Shown: one piece after another, positions 42,813 through 51,743 of the stretch | Numbering within the stretch: position 1 is the first letter of the stretch | Layout of the letters: every line of letters begins with the position of its first letter | Position numbers and translations under genes: made by a program | Notes under the pieces: generated by a model | Told to the model about the DNA's origin: nothing | The model's database searches: none | What the model saw: only the letters and a program-made list of their open reading frames with translations | NCBI RefSeq assembly: GCF_047638075.1 | Contig: NZ_JBLJBV010000082.1 | Location: 5,559 to 69,558 of the forward strand | Length of the DNA stretch: 64,000 nucleotides | Direction of reading: 5' to 3' | Origin: UBA6197 sp047638075 | Lineage (GTDB): Bacteria > Pseudomonadota > Alphaproteobacteria > Rhodobacterales > Rhodobacteraceae

Positions 42813-42841
42813 TTGACTTTGCGAACAGCTTAGGGTAGAAC
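42813..42841 (+). promoter_or_regulatory. GTA cluster promoter
   Basis: TTGACT (42813-42818), exactly 17 bp, then TAGAAC (42836-42841), 105 bp upstream of GTA g1 and directly after the mltG terminator. This is the only strong promoter seen for the whole cluster. In R. capsulatus the GTA operon is switched on by GafA under CckA/CtrA and quorum control; those genes are not in this window. Confidence 0.65.
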
Positions 42842-42945
42842 CTGTGACATGCTAGGAGAAGTGGGCAAGCGGCACGGGGAAACCCGGAGCCGCTTTTTCA
42901 ATTCGCTCGTGCGGAACAGGGCATGAGAGGCGGGCAAAGCAGCAG

Positions 42946-43269
42946 ATGAATATGACTTTCTCGGGTGAGGAAGAGCCTACGGTAGATTTGCTATCGGGGA
43001 CTGAGGTTCTGTATCGGGAAGTTGCCGAGGAACTGATGCTGGCGATGAACAAGGTGCGCCAGGGTGAGTTTACAGAGGTCAAGGCCGCCACACAGGCGGT
43101 CAAGGATCTTCGCGCGGCCTACCAGATGGTAATGGATGAAAGGACCAGAGTTGAAAAACTCCGCAAACAGGTTGCCGGAGCAGGGCGCGATCATGCCCTC
43201 GACTTCGACGCGGCGCGAGACGAGATCGGGCGCCGCCTGGCTTGCCTCCGCGAGGCCGGAGGATGTTGA
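42946..43269 (+). CDS. orfg1: GTA g1, small terminase-like subunit
   Basis: The 107-aa protein is mainly helical (GTEVLYREVAEELMLAMNKV to YQMVMDERTRVEKLRKQVAG). It corresponds by position and size to RcGTA ORFg1, shown elsewhere to act as the small terminase partner. ATG 42946 is used; ATG 42952 is an alternative. Its 3' end overlaps the g2 start region by up to 77 bp. Confidence 0.85.
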   Translation: MNMTFSGEEEPTVDLLSGTEVLYREVAEELMLAMNKVRQGEFTEVKAATQAVKDLRAAYQMVMDERTRVEKLRKQVAGAGRDHALDFDAARDEIGRRLACLREAGGC

Positions 43270-44563
43270 CGCGTTTCTGGAAGGGCTGAGCGACAACGCG
43301 CTTTTGGCCCTGCCGTGGATGTTCGAGTTTTGGGCGCTGCCGCATCAGTTGCCGCCAGAGGGGGCCTGGAAAAGCTGGGTCATCATGGGCGGGCGCGGTG
43401 CAGGCAAGACGCGGGCCGGGGCCGAGTGGGTGCGCAGCGTCGTGGAGGGCGCGGGCCCCCTCGACCCCGGCAGGGCGCGGCGGGTGGCGCTGGTGGGCGA
43501 AACCGAGGGGCAGGTGCGCGAGGTGATGGTTTTCGGTGACAGCGGAATTCTGGCCTGCACGCCAGCCGACAGACGCCCCGAATGGGAGGCGGGGCGCAAA
43601 CGGCTGATCTGGCCGAACGGGGCGACGGCGCAGGTGTTTTCAGCGCATGACCCCGAGGCGCTGCGCGGGCCGCAGTTTGACGCGGCCTGGGCGGATGAGT
43701 TGGCCAAGTGGAAACGGGCCGAGGAAGCCTGGGACAACCTTCAGTTTGCGCTGCGGTTGGGGGATCATCCGCAGCAGGTGGTCACGACGACGCCGAAGAA
43801 TGTGGGGGCGCTGAAAGCGATCCTCAAGAACCCCTCGACGGTGATGACCCACGCCCCGACCGAAGCAAACCGGGCCTATCTGGCGGCGTCTTTCCTGGAT
43901 GAGGTGCGCGCGCGCTATGCGGGCACGCGGATCGGGCGGCAGGAACTGGACGGGATCCTTCTGGAGGATACCGAAGGGGCGCTGTGGAGCACCGCCACAA
44001 TCGAAGACTGCCGGGTGGAGGCGGCCCCAGATCTGGACCGGATCGTGGTTGCGGTTGATCCGGCGGTGACGGGGCATTCGGGTTCGGACGAATGCGGGAT
44101 TGTGGTGGTGGGCGCGGTGATGCGGGGTGATCCGCAGGACTGGCGGGCCTATGTGCTGGAGGATGCCTCGGTTCAGGGGGCGAGCCCGTTGGAATGGGCG
44201 CGCGCGGCGGTGGCGGCGATGGAGCGTCACGGTGCCGAACGGCTGGTTGCCGAGGTGAACCAGGGCGGCGATCTGGTGGAAAGTGTGATCCGGCAGGTGG
44301 ACCCGCTGGTGCCGTTTCGTGCCTTGCGGGCGGGGCGCGGCAAGGGGCTGCGGGCAGAACCGGTTGCCGCGCTTTACGAGCAGGGCCGGGTCAAACACCT
44401 TCGCGGTCTTGGCACGCTGGAGGACCAGATGTGCCGGATGACGGTGCAGGGCTATCAGGGGCGCGGCAGCCCGGACCGGCTGGATGCGCTGGTTTGGGCG
44501 CTGAGCGAGCTGATCCTGGAGCCTGCCGGAAAGTTCCGGCGGCCGCAGGTGCGCGGGCTTTAG
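43193..44563 (+). CDS. orfg2: GTA g2, terminase large subunit
   Basis: Walker A is GGRGAGKT (66-73 from ATG 43193), followed by RRVALVGETEGQVREVM, Walker B-type FDAAWADELAKWK, TTTPKNVGALK (motif III) and nuclease acidic residues in VAVDPAVTGHSGSDECGIVV and NQGGDLVES. The 456-aa length fits. ATG 43193 is preferred over 43136, which lies deep in g1. It packages about headful-size random host fragments. The gene ends in TAG. Confidence 0.93.
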   Translation: MPSTSTRRETRSGAAWLASARPEDVDAFLEGLSDNALLALPWMFEFWALPHQLPPEGAWKSWVIMGGRGAGKTRAGAEWVRSVVEGAGPLDPGRARRVALVGETEGQVREVMVFGDSGILACTPADRRPEWEAGRKRLIWPNGATAQVFSAHDPEALRGPQFDAAWADELAKWKRAEEAWDNLQFALRLGDHPQQVVTTTPKNVGALKAILKNPSTVMTHAPTEANRAYLAASFLDEVRARYAGTRIGRQELDGILLEDTEGALWSTATIEDCRVEAAPDLDRIVVAVDPAVTGHSGSDECGIVVVGAVMRGDPQDWRAYVLEDASVQGASPLEWARAAVAAMERHGAERLVAEVNQGGDLVESVIRQVDPLVPFRALRAGRGKGLRAEPVAALYEQGRVKHLRGLGTLEDQMCRMTVQGYQGRGSPDRLDALVWALSELILEPAGKFRRPQVRGL

Positions 44564-44668
44564 GGCGCGGATATTCGCAACATGAAACAAGGGCGCGAGG
44601 GCTGGGGTTTTCCCGGCCCTTTCGTTTTGCAGCGCCCGGTCGGGCGGTCTGGCAGTGAGGAGAACGCG

Positions 44669-45850
44669 ATGGTGATGCAGTTTTTTCGACGCGGTGAGGC
44701 GCAGGCGGTTGCGCCGGAACGAAAGGCCTCGGCAACGGGGCGGGTGGTGGCGATGGCGGCCGGGTCGGGGCGGGTCGTGTGGAGCGCGCGCGACACGGTC
44801 AGCCTGACGCGCAACGGCTTTACCGGCAACCCGATCGGGTTTCGCTGCGTCAAGCTGATTGCCGAGGCGGCGGCGGCGTTGCCGTTGGTGTGTCAGGACC
44901 GCGAGCGGCGCTATGAGGTGCATCCGGTGACGGAATTGATGCGCCGCCCGAACGCCGGGCAGGGGCGCGCAGAGCTGTTCGAGGCGCTTTACGGGCAGAT
45001 GCTGCTATCGGGCAACGGCTATCTGGAGGCGGTGGCGCCGGGGCCGGGATTGCCGCGCGAATTGCATGTGCTGCGCGCCGACCGGATCAGCATCGTGCCG
45101 GGGGCGGATGGCTGGCCGGTGGCCTATGATTATACCGTGGGGGGGCGCAAGCACCGCTTTGACATGAGCGGCGAGCCGGATCCGATCTGCCATATCAAGG
45201 CGTTTCACCCGCAAGATGACCACTACGGGTTAAGCCCGATGCAGGCGGCGGCGACGGCGATTGATGTGCACAACAGCGCCAGCGCCTGGTCGAAAGCGCT
45301 GTTGGACAATGCCGCGCGGCCTTCGGGGGCGATTGTCTACAAGGGCAGTGACGGGCAGGGCGCGCTGAGCCCGGACCAATATGACCGGCTGGTCAACGAG
45401 ATGGAGATGCACCATCAGGGCGCGCGCAATGCCGGGCGGCCGATGTTGCTGGAAGGGGGGCTGGACTGGAAGCCGATGGGGTTCAGCCCCTCGGATATGG
45501 AGTTTCACGCCACCAAGCAGGCCGCGTCGCGCGAAATTGCGGTGGCGTTTGGTGTGCCGCCGATGCTGCTGGGTATTCCCGGCGATGCGACCTACGCCAA
45601 CTATCAAGAAGCGCATCGGGCGTTTTACCGGCTGACGGTGCTGCCGTTGGCGACGCGGGTGGCGGCGGCCGTGGGGTGGTGGCTGTCAACGCACCTGGGC
45701 GAGGTGGTCGAGTTGCGGCCCGATCTGGACCAGATCGCGGCGCTGTCGGGCGAACGCGACCAGCAGTGGAAACGGGTCGGTGAGGCCTCGTTTCTGACGG
45801 ACCCGGAAAAGCGGGCGCTGTTGGGCCTGCCGCCTTTGGCCGGGGTGTGA
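44669..45850 (+). CDS. orfg3: GTA g3, portal protein
   Basis: ATG 44669 has gtgaggag upstream and gives 393 aa. HK97 portal blocks are clear: GFRCVKLIAEAAAALPLVC, LLSGNGYLEAV, HIKAFHPQDDHYGLSPMQAA, MGFSPSDMEFHATKQAASRE and IAVAFGVPPMLLGIPGDATY ANYQEA. It forms the DNA gate at the head vertex. Confidence 0.95.
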   Translation: MVMQFFRRGEAQAVAPERKASATGRVVAMAAGSGRVVWSARDTVSLTRNGFTGNPIGFRCVKLIAEAAAALPLVCQDRERRYEVHPVTELMRRPNAGQGRAELFEALYGQMLLSGNGYLEAVAPGPGLPRELHVLRADRISIVPGADGWPVAYDYTVGGRKHRFDMSGEPDPICHIKAFHPQDDHYGLSPMQAAATAIDVHNSASAWSKALLDNAARPSGAIVYKGSDGQGALSPDQYDRLVNEMEMHHQGARNAGRPMLLEGGLDWKPMGFSPSDMEFHATKQAASREIAVAFGVPPMLLGIPGDATYANYQEAHRAFYRLTVLPLATRVAAAVGWWLSTHLGEVVELRPDLDQIAALSGERDQQWKRVGEASFLTDPEKRALLGLPPLAGV

Positions 45851-45854
45851 GGCG

Positions 45855-46088
45855 ATGGCCGAGGGCGGGTCGCGCTATTTGAAAGAGCCGTTTGAATACC
45901 ATGAGCAGCGCTTTGATGCGACGGAACGGATCATGGCCTTGCAGTTTGGGCAGGTGGAAAAGCGTCTGGAGCGGATTGAGGCGATGATTATCGGGTTGGA
46001 AAAACGGCTGTGGATGACGGTTTACGGGGTTGTGGCCGTGATCCTGACGCAAGCGGTTCAGGGGGTTTTGGAATATGGCCCAAGATGA
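45855..46088 (+). CDS. GTA g3.5, small coiled-coil/membrane protein
   Basis: The 77-aa protein has a coiled-coil part (QRFDATERIMALQFGQVEKR) and one C-terminal hydrophobic helix (TVYGVVAVILTQAVQGVL). It matches RcGTA ORFg3.5 by position and size; its role is unknown. The last bases overlap g4. Confidence 0.8.
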   Translation: MAEGGSRYLKEPFEYHEQRFDATERIMALQFGQVEKRLERIEAMIIGLEKRLWMTVYGVVAVILTQAVQGVLEYGPR

Positions 46089-46098
46089 GGAAATGTCC

Positions 46099-46656
46099 AT
46101 GATGACAAACGATTACGGGCTGGAGTTGAAGTTCTGCCGACAGGAAGGCCCGGTCGCGGTTGCCGATGGTGCGGTGATTTCGGGCTATGCGAGCCTTTTT
46201 GGCCTTGCCGATCAGGGCGGCGACATCGTGCAAAAGGGGGCCTATGCGCGCAGCCTGAAGCGGCTGGCTGACAAGGGCGGCTCGGTCAAGATGCTGTGGC
46301 AGCATGACCCGGCGCAGCCCATCGGTGTCTGGGACGAGATCCGGGAGGATGAGCGCGGGCTGTTCGTCAAGGGGCGGTTGCTTTTGGACGTGGTGCGCGC
46401 CCGTGAGGCGGCGGCGCTGATCGGGGCGGGGGCGATTGACGGGTTGTCGATCGGCTACCGCACGATTGCCGCCGAGAAGGACGCAAAAGGCCAAAGGCTT
46501 CTTGCGGAACTGGAGCTTTGGGAGGTGTCTTTGGTCACTTTCCCGATGCTGAGGCAAGCGCGGGTTGCCGCCAAGGGCGATGTGCCCGAGGCGGAGGACT
46601 GGCGCGAGCTGGCCGCGGTGCTGGACACTGCGGCGCGGATGCTGGCCGACCGTTAG
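46099..46656 (+). CDS. orfg4: GTA g4, prohead protease
   Basis: HK97 protease family: ISGYASLFGLADQGGDIVQK, MLWQHDPAQPIGVW (catalytic His), IDGLSIGYRT (catalytic Ser) and ELWEVSLVTFPML. ATG 46099 lies eight bases after GAGG; ATG 46093 or 46075 would add two or eight residues. It lies just before the capsid gene, the canonical order. Confidence 0.93.
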   Translation: MMTNDYGLELKFCRQEGPVAVADGAVISGYASLFGLADQGGDIVQKGAYARSLKRLADKGGSVKMLWQHDPAQPIGVWDEIREDERGLFVKGRLLLDVVRAREAAALIGAGAIDGLSIGYRTIAAEKDAKGQRLLAELELWEVSLVTFPMLRQARVAAKGDVPEAEDWRELAAVLDTAARMLADR

Positions 46657-46697
46657 GCCGGCGCACCCTCAACCCTTTTGAAACAGGTGGAGTGACG

Positions 46698-47897
46698 ATG
46701 AAGACCGAGAGCAAGGCTCGGGCCGGGACGGGTATGTCTGACGGCCCGACACCGGCGGCTGAGGTGAAAACCGCGCTGGCCGGGTTTCTGAATGAAGTCA
46801 AAGGCTTTCAGAACGAAGTGAAACTGACGTTGAAACAACAGGAAGAGCGACTGACCATGCTGGATCGCAAGAATACCTATGCCGGGCGTCCCGCCCTTTC
46901 CGCCGCTGCCAACGAGGAAGCACCGCACCTGAAAGCCTTTGGCGCCTATCTGCGCTCGGGTGATGATGACGCGCTGCGGGGCCTTGTGATGGAGGGCAAG
47001 GCGCTGAACACCCAAGTGTCAGCCGAGGGCGGCTATCTGGTCGACCCGATGACATCCGAGACGATCCGGGGGGTGTTGAAGGCCACCGCCTCGATCCGGC
47101 AGATTGCCAATGTGGTGAATGTCGAGGCAACCTCGTTTGATGTGCTGGTGGATCATTCGGAAATGGGATCGGGCTGGGCCACGGAAACGGCGTCGCTGAC
47201 CGAGACCGGCACGCCGCAGATTGACCGGATCAGCATCCCGCTGCACGAACTTTCAGCAATGCCGAAGGCCAGCCAGAGGCTGCTGGATGACAGCGCCTTT
47301 GATATTGAGGGCTGGCTGGCGAACCGGATCGCTGACAAGTTTGCGCGCGCCGAAGCGGCGGCGTTCGTGGCGGGCGACGGGGTGGACAAGCCGACCGGCT
47401 TCTTGACCCACACCACGGTTGACGAAAACGCCTGGAGCTGGGGCAAGCTTGGCTATGTCGCCACCGGCAATGACGGCGACTTTGCGACCACCAACGCCTC
47501 GGATGCGATTGTCGATCTGGTCTATGCGCTGGATGCGGAATACCGCGCCAATGCGAGCTTTGTCATGAACTCGAAAACCGCGGGTGCGGTGCGCAAGATG
47601 AAAGACGCGGATGGCCGCTTTCTGTGGTCCGACGGTTTGCAGGCGGGCGAGCCTGCGCGCCTGATGGGCTATCCGGTGCTGATTGCCGAGGACATGCCCG
47701 ATATCCTTTCGGGCAGCTATGCGCTGGCCTTTGGCGATTTCAAGAACGGCTACACCATTGCCGAACGCCCGGATCTGCGGGTACTGCGCGACCCGTTCTC
47801 GGCCAAGCCGCATGTGCTGTTCTATGCCTCGAAACGTGTGGGCGGTGATGTCAGCGACTTTGCGGCGATCAAGCTGCTGAAATTCGCCACCTCGTAA
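46698..47897 (+). CDS. orfg5: GTA g5, major capsid protein
   Basis: ATG 46698 has ggtggag upstream and gives 399 aa. The N-terminal ~100 residues with coiled coil (FLNEVKGFQNEVKLTLKQQE) form the cleaved delta domain; the mature fold starts near QVSAEGGYLVDPMTSETIRG. AEAAAFVAGDGVDKPTGFLT and GYPVLIAEDMPDI are HK97 capsid blocks. It makes the small GTA head. Confidence 0.95.
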   Translation: MKTESKARAGTGMSDGPTPAAEVKTALAGFLNEVKGFQNEVKLTLKQQEERLTMLDRKNTYAGRPALSAAANEEAPHLKAFGAYLRSGDDDALRGLVMEGKALNTQVSAEGGYLVDPMTSETIRGVLKATASIRQIANVVNVEATSFDVLVDHSEMGSGWATETASLTETGTPQIDRISIPLHELSAMPKASQRLLDDSAFDIEGWLANRIADKFARAEAAAFVAGDGVDKPTGFLTHTTVDENAWSWGKLGYVATGNDGDFATTNASDAIVDLVYALDAEYRANASFVMNSKTAGAVRKMKDADGRFLWSDGLQAGEPARLMGYPVLIAEDMPDILSGSYALAFGDFKNGYTIAERPDLRVLRDPFSAKPHVLFYASKRVGGDVSDFAAIKLLKFATS

Positions 47898-47912
47898 GGG
47901 GCGCGGATCGGG

Positions 47913-48027
47913 CCGGGGGGTGACCCCCGGTTTCGGGCGGGCGCGGGCCGTGGCTTCGCTGTCGTCTAGCTGCTCCCTCCGTCCGAGCGATGGCGGGTGC
48001 GGCCTGCGCCCAATGCCCCGTTGGGGG
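47913..48027 (+). other. Hairpins in the g5-g6 gap
   Basis: The 152-bp g5-g6 gap is the largest in the GTA operon. It holds CCGGGGG (47913-47919)/CCCCCGG (47924-47930) with a 4-nt loop and a second hairpin GCCCC-gtt-GGGGGC near 48014-48027. No T-runs follow. They may stabilise the capsid mRNA end or cause partial termination, lowering tail protein levels. Confidence 0.5.
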
Positions 48028-48049
48028 CCAGGTATTTCGGAGATTTCCC

Positions 48050-48658
48050 ATGATGCTGATCGAAGAAACGGTGGTGCCCGCGGCGGCCCTGCCGGTGGCC
48101 GAGTTCCGCGACCATATGCGGCTGGGCACCGGCTTCGCCGATTTGGGCGCCGAAGATGCCGCGTTGGAGGCGTATCTGCGCGCGGCAATGGCGGCAATTG
48201 AGGGGCGCACGGCGAAGGTGCTGTTGGCGCGCGACTATCTGCTGACGCTGGAGGCGTGGCGTGGTGAGGCGCAGCCCTTGCCGGTGGCCCCGGTCAGCGC
48301 GGTCAGCCTGATACGGGTGCGGGACCAGGCGGGGGTGGCTGCGGTGGTTTCCCCGGCGCGTTACCGGCTGGTGCGCGACCTTGGCCGCCCGCGGATCACG
48401 GCGGTGGGGATGCTGCCGGGAATACCCACGGGCGGCGTGGTTGAGATTGCGTTTACGGCGGGGTTTGGCCCGGCCTGGTCTGACCTGCCGGCCGATCTGG
48501 CGCAGGCGGTGTTTTTGCTGGCCGCGCAATATTATGAGCTGCGCCACGAGGGCGCGCGCGGCGGCGACGCGATGCCCTTTGGCGTGATGGCGCTGATTGA
48601 GCGCTGGCGCACGGTGCGGGTGCTGGGGGGCCGGCCTTCTGCGGGTGGCCTGGTATGA
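48050..48658 (+). CDS. orfg6: GTA g6, head-tail adaptor
   Basis: ATG 48050 (MMLIEE) has cggaga upstream, giving 202 aa. FRDHMRLGTGFADLGAEDAA, LEAYLRAAMAAIEGRTAKVL and WSDLPADLAQAVFLLAAQYY fit the gp6/gp15-type adaptor that docks under the portal. Confidence 0.88.
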   Translation: MMLIEETVVPAAALPVAEFRDHMRLGTGFADLGAEDAALEAYLRAAMAAIEGRTAKVLLARDYLLTLEAWRGEAQPLPVAPVSAVSLIRVRDQAGVAAVVSPARYRLVRDLGRPRITAVGMLPGIPTGGVVEIAFTAGFGPAWSDLPADLAQAVFLLAAQYYELRHEGARGGDAMPFGVMALIERWRTVRVLGGRPSAGGLV

Positions 48659-48993
48659 AGGCGCCGCGTTTGACCCGCAAGCTGGTGCTGGAAGGGGCCG
48701 CGCGCGCGCCGGATGGATCAGGCGGGTATGTGCTGGTCTGGGCGGCGCTTGGCAGTCTTTGGGCAGAGGTGGTGGCGGGATCGGGGCGCGAACGCGCCGG
48801 TGAAATGGTGACGCTGGCGCTGGTTCCTTACCGGATCAGGGTGCGTGCGGCCCCGGTGGGGTCTGTCCAGAGGCCCCGGCCCGAGCAACGTTTTCGCGAT
48901 GGTGGGCGGCTGTTTCGCATTCTTGCCGTCGCGGAGGATGATGCGGGCGGGCACTACCTGACCTGCTTTACCCATGAGGAGGTGGTGGCATGA
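48655..48993 (+). CDS. orfg7: GTA g7, head-tail stopper
   Basis: The 112-aa protein overlaps g6 by 4 bp. LTRKLVLEGAARAPDGSGGY, WAEVVAGSGRER and HYLTCFTHEE are typical of phage head-closure (stopper) proteins. Confidence 0.87.
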   Translation: MKAPRLTRKLVLEGAARAPDGSGGYVLVWAALGSLWAEVVAGSGRERAGEMVTLALVPYRIRVRAAPVGSVQRPRPEQRFRDGGRLFRILAVAEDDAGGHYLTCFTHEEVVA

Positions 48994-49397
48994 GCTACGC
49001 CATTGGTGCGGCCTTGCAGGCGGCGGTCTATCAGCGCCTGCGCGGGTCAAGCGTGCTGGAGGCGCTGGTGGGCGATGCGATCCATGACGCGGTGCCGCCC
49101 GGTTTGGTGACGGGCACCTATGTGAGCCTTGGGCCGGAAGATGTGCGCGACGCCTCGGATGTGACCGGGGACGGGGCGGAACATGACTTTGTGGTGTCGG
49201 TCGTGACCGATGCGGCGGGGTTTCAGGCGGCCAAGGCGGTGGCGGCGGCGGTGTCTGATCAGTTGGTGGATGCCACGCTGATATTGGCGCGCGGGCGGCT
49301 GGTAGGGCTGTGGTTCCTGCGGGCCAAAGCGCGGCGCGTCGCTGCGGGCGAGAAGCGCCGGATTGACCTGACGTTTCGCGCGCGGGTCGAGGCGTAA
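48990..49397 (+). CDS. orfg8: GTA g8, tail terminator (DUF3168)
   Basis: The 135-aa protein overlaps g7 by 4 bp. LQAAVYQRLRGSSVLEALVG, PPGLVTGTYVSLGPEDVRDA and LTFRARVEA are DUF3168 features. It caps the tail tube at the head side. Confidence 0.88.
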   Translation: MSYAIGAALQAAVYQRLRGSSVLEALVGDAIHDAVPPGLVTGTYVSLGPEDVRDASDVTGDGAEHDFVVSVVTDAAGFQAAKAVAAAVSDQLVDATLILARGRLVGLWFLRAKARRVAAGEKRRIDLTFRARVEA

Positions 49398-49470
49398 CGA
49401 CGCAAGACGAAATTTCTGGCCATGCGCCGCGCGGGCGGCGGGCCTTTTTTCATGTATCGGAGATAAAGCC

Positions 49471-49884
49471 ATGGCGGCGCAGAACGGCAAGGACCTGCTG
49501 ATCAAGCTTGACCTGAATGGGGGCGGGCAGTTTGAAACCATCGCGGGGCTGCGTGCCTCGCGGATCAGCTTTAACGCGGAAACTGTTGATGTGACCAGTC
49601 TTGAAAGCCAGGGCGGCTGGCGCGAATTGCTGGGCGGGGCGGGTGTGCGCTCGGCGGCGATGTCGGGGTCGGGGGTGTTCAAGGACGCCGCGACGGACGA
49701 ACGGGCCCGGCAGATTTTCTTTGACGGTGAGGTGCCGGATTTTCAGGTGATCATCCCTGATTTCGGCATCGTGCAGGGGCCGTTCATGATTACCTCGATT
49801 GAATATGCGGGCAGCCATAACGGCGAGGCGACCTATGAGCTGAGCATGGCATCGGCGGGGGCGCTGACCTTTACGGTGCTGTGA
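49471..49884 (+). CDS. orfg9: GTA g9, major tail tube protein
   Basis: The 137-aa protein has AAQNGKDLLIKLDLNGGGQF, TVDVTSLESQGGWRELLGGA and YAGSHNGEATYELSMASAGA, matching the TP901-1 major tail family. ATG 49471 has ggagataaagcc upstream. The stop overlaps g10 (TGATG). Confidence 0.92.
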   Translation: MAAQNGKDLLIKLDLNGGGQFETIAGLRASRISFNAETVDVTSLESQGGWRELLGGAGVRSAAMSGSGVFKDAATDERARQIFFDGEVPDFQVIIPDFGIVQGPFMITSIEYAGSHNGEATYELSMASAGALTFTVL

Positions 49885-50204
49885 TGGCAAACCCCTGGGC
49901 AGGTGAGGTGGCGGTCTGGCTGGATGGCAAACGCCATGTGGCCAAGCTGACGCTGGGGGCCTTGGCCGAACTGGAGGCGGAACTGGAGGCGGAGACGCTG
50001 ATTGATCTGGTGACGCGGTTCGAGGCGGGGCGGTTTTCAACGCGCGATGTGCTGGCGCTGCTGGTGGCGGGGTTGCGCGGCGGCGGCTGGGAAGGCACCG
50101 GCGCCGATCTGCGCACGGTTGAAATTGGTGGCGGGCCGGTTGGTGCAGCACGAATCGCGGCAGAGCTATTGGCGCGGGCCTTCACGGTGCCGGCCGGAAA
50201 ATGA
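49884..50204 (+). CDS. orfg10: GTA g10, tail assembly chaperone component
   Basis: The 106-aa protein starts MANPWAGEVAVWLDGKRHVA and has ALAELEAELEAETLIDLVTR, the GTA family ('gene transfer agent family protein') pattern. Coupled to g9 and g10.1 by short overlaps. By position ahead of the tape measure it is a tail chaperone. Confidence 0.87.
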   Translation: MANPWAGEVAVWLDGKRHVAKLTLGALAELEAELEAETLIDLVTRFEAGRFSTRDVLALLVAGLRGGGWEGTGADLRTVEIGGGPVGAARIAAELLARAFTVPAGK

Positions 50205-50425
50205 GCGGGGCCGGTGGGTTTGACTGGCCGGGCCTGCTGCGGGTGGGGCTGCGGGGGCTGGGGCTGTCGCCGGGTGCGTTCTGGCGGCTGACCCCGGCAG
50301 AGCTGGCCTTGATGCTGGGCGATGGCGGCGGGGCGGCGCCGTTGACCCGGGCGCGGTTGGATGAGCTGGCGGCGAAATGGCCGGATCAGGTGAATGGCGC
50401 CCCGGTGGACAGGGCCGGGCGATGA
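50201..50425 (+). CDS. GTA g10.1, second tail assembly chaperone
   Basis: This 74-aa protein (FDWPGLLRVGLRGLGLSPGA; WRLTPAELALMLG) is the rcc01693-type protein. Its 4-bp overlap with g10, in place of the slippage frameshift used by many siphophages, keeps the two chaperones as separate products. Confidence 0.87.
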   Translation: MSGAGGFDWPGLLRVGLRGLGLSPGAFWRLTPAELALMLGDGGGAAPLTRARLDELAAKWPDQVNGAPVDRAGR

Positions 50426-50437
50426 AAGGATTGGGCG

Positions 50438-51100
50438 ATGATCGAGGTGGACGGGCTGGACGGGTTGGGCCAGCAGGCGGCAGCGCTGGAAAAGTCATTG
50501 GGCGGGGCCGAGGCAATGGCGGGGGCCTTTAATGCCGAACTGGGCCGGATGCGGGACAGTATGACCTTTACCGGCCGTGAGGTGGGTTTGCTGACCAACA
50601 GCATTGGGCGCGGGCTGCGGAACGCCTTTGACGGGCTGATCTTTGACGGGGCAAAGCTGTCGGATGCGTTGCGGGGCGTCGCACAGACGATGGCTGACAG
50701 CGTTTATGCGGTGGCGATGCGGCCCGTTCAGAACGCCTTGGGCGGCGCGATTGCGGGCGGGATGAACAGCATGTTGAGCGGGCTTTTTCCGTTCGAGCAG
50801 GGCGGCGCGTTTACGCAAGGCCGCGTCACGGCCTTTGCCAAGGGGGGGGTGGTGGCGCAGCCCACCTCTTTTGCGATGCGCAGCGGGCGCGGGCTGATGG
50901 GAGAGGCGGGGCCAGAGGCGATCATGCCATTGGCCCGGGGCGCCGATGGGCGGCTGGGGGTGCAGGCGGCGGGCGGCGGACGGGCCGTGAATGTGGTGAT
51001 GAATGTGACCACCCCCGACGTCGCCGGTTTTGCCCGCAGTCAAAGCCAGATTGCCGCGCAGGTCAGCCGGGCGCTGGCGCGCGGCGAACGCAACCGTTGA
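50438..51100 (+). CDS. orfg11: GTA g11, short tail tape measure protein
   Basis: The 220-aa protein is short for a tape measure, in keeping with the short GTA tail. It has an N-terminal helix, a Gly-rich hydrophobic middle (ALGGAIAGGMNSMLSGLFPF) and the family block SGRGLMGEAGPEAIMPLARG near the C-terminus. ATG 50438 follows ggattgggcg. Confidence 0.9.
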   Translation: MIEVDGLDGLGQQAAALEKSLGGAEAMAGAFNAELGRMRDSMTFTGREVGLLTNSIGRGLRNAFDGLIFDGAKLSDALRGVAQTMADSVYAVAMRPVQNALGGAIAGGMNSMLSGLFPFEQGGAFTQGRVTAFAKGGVVAQPTSFAMRSGRGLMGEAGPEAIMPLARGADGRLGVQAAGGGRAVNVVMNVTTPDVAGFARSQSQIAAQVSRALARGERNR

Positions 51101-51110
51101 GGAGAAAGCC

Positions 51111-51743
51111 ATGGCATTTCACGAGATACGCTTTCCGGCGAATCTGAGCTTCGGGTCTGTCGGGGGGCCAGAGCGGCGCACCGAGATCGTGACGCTGACC
51201 AACGGATTTGAGGAGCGCAACAGCCCCTGGGCCCATTCACGCCGGCACTATGATGCGGGGGTGGGGTTGCGAAGCCTGGACGACGTTGAGGCGCTGATCG
51301 CGTTTTTTGAGGCACGGGCCGGGCAGCTGCACGGGTTTCGCTGGAAGGATTGGGCGGATTACAAGTCGTGCCCCTCGTCGCGGGGGGTCAGCTATGAGGA
51401 TCAGGTGATCGGCATGGGCGATGGCGCGACGTGCAGTTTTCAACTGGTCAAGACCTATGTGTCGGGCAGCGAAAGCTATTCGCGGACCATCACAAAGCCG
51501 GTCGCCGGGACGGTGAAAGTAGGGATTTTGGGCGACCATCAGTCAGAGGCGGTGCATTTCACGGTTGATCACGGCACCGGGGTGGTGACGTTCGAGATGG
51601 CGCCAGGCGAGGGCGCGCGGGTCACCGCGGGGTTCGAGTTCGACGTGCCGGTGCGGTTTGATACCGACCGGATTCAGGTTTCGGTGGCCTCGTTTCAGGC
51701 GGGTCATTTGCCGCAGGTGCCGGTGCTGGAGGTGCGGATCTGA
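51111..51743 (+). CDS. orfg12: GTA g12, distal tail protein (DUF2460)
   Basis: The 210-aa protein begins MAFHEIRFPANLSFGSVGGP; IVTLTNGFEERNSPWAHSRR and FRWKDWADYKSC are DUF2460 hallmarks. ATG 51111 has ggagaaagcc upstream. It forms the ring at the tail tip. Confidence 0.93.
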   Translation: MAFHEIRFPANLSFGSVGGPERRTEIVTLTNGFEERNSPWAHSRRHYDAGVGLRSLDDVEALIAFFEARAGQLHGFRWKDWADYKSCPSSRGVSYEDQVIGMGDGATCSFQLVKTYVSGSESYSRTITKPVAGTVKVGILGDHQSEAVHFTVDHGTGVVTFEMAPGEGARVTAGFEFDVPVRFDTDRIQVSVASFQAGHLPQVPVLEVRI

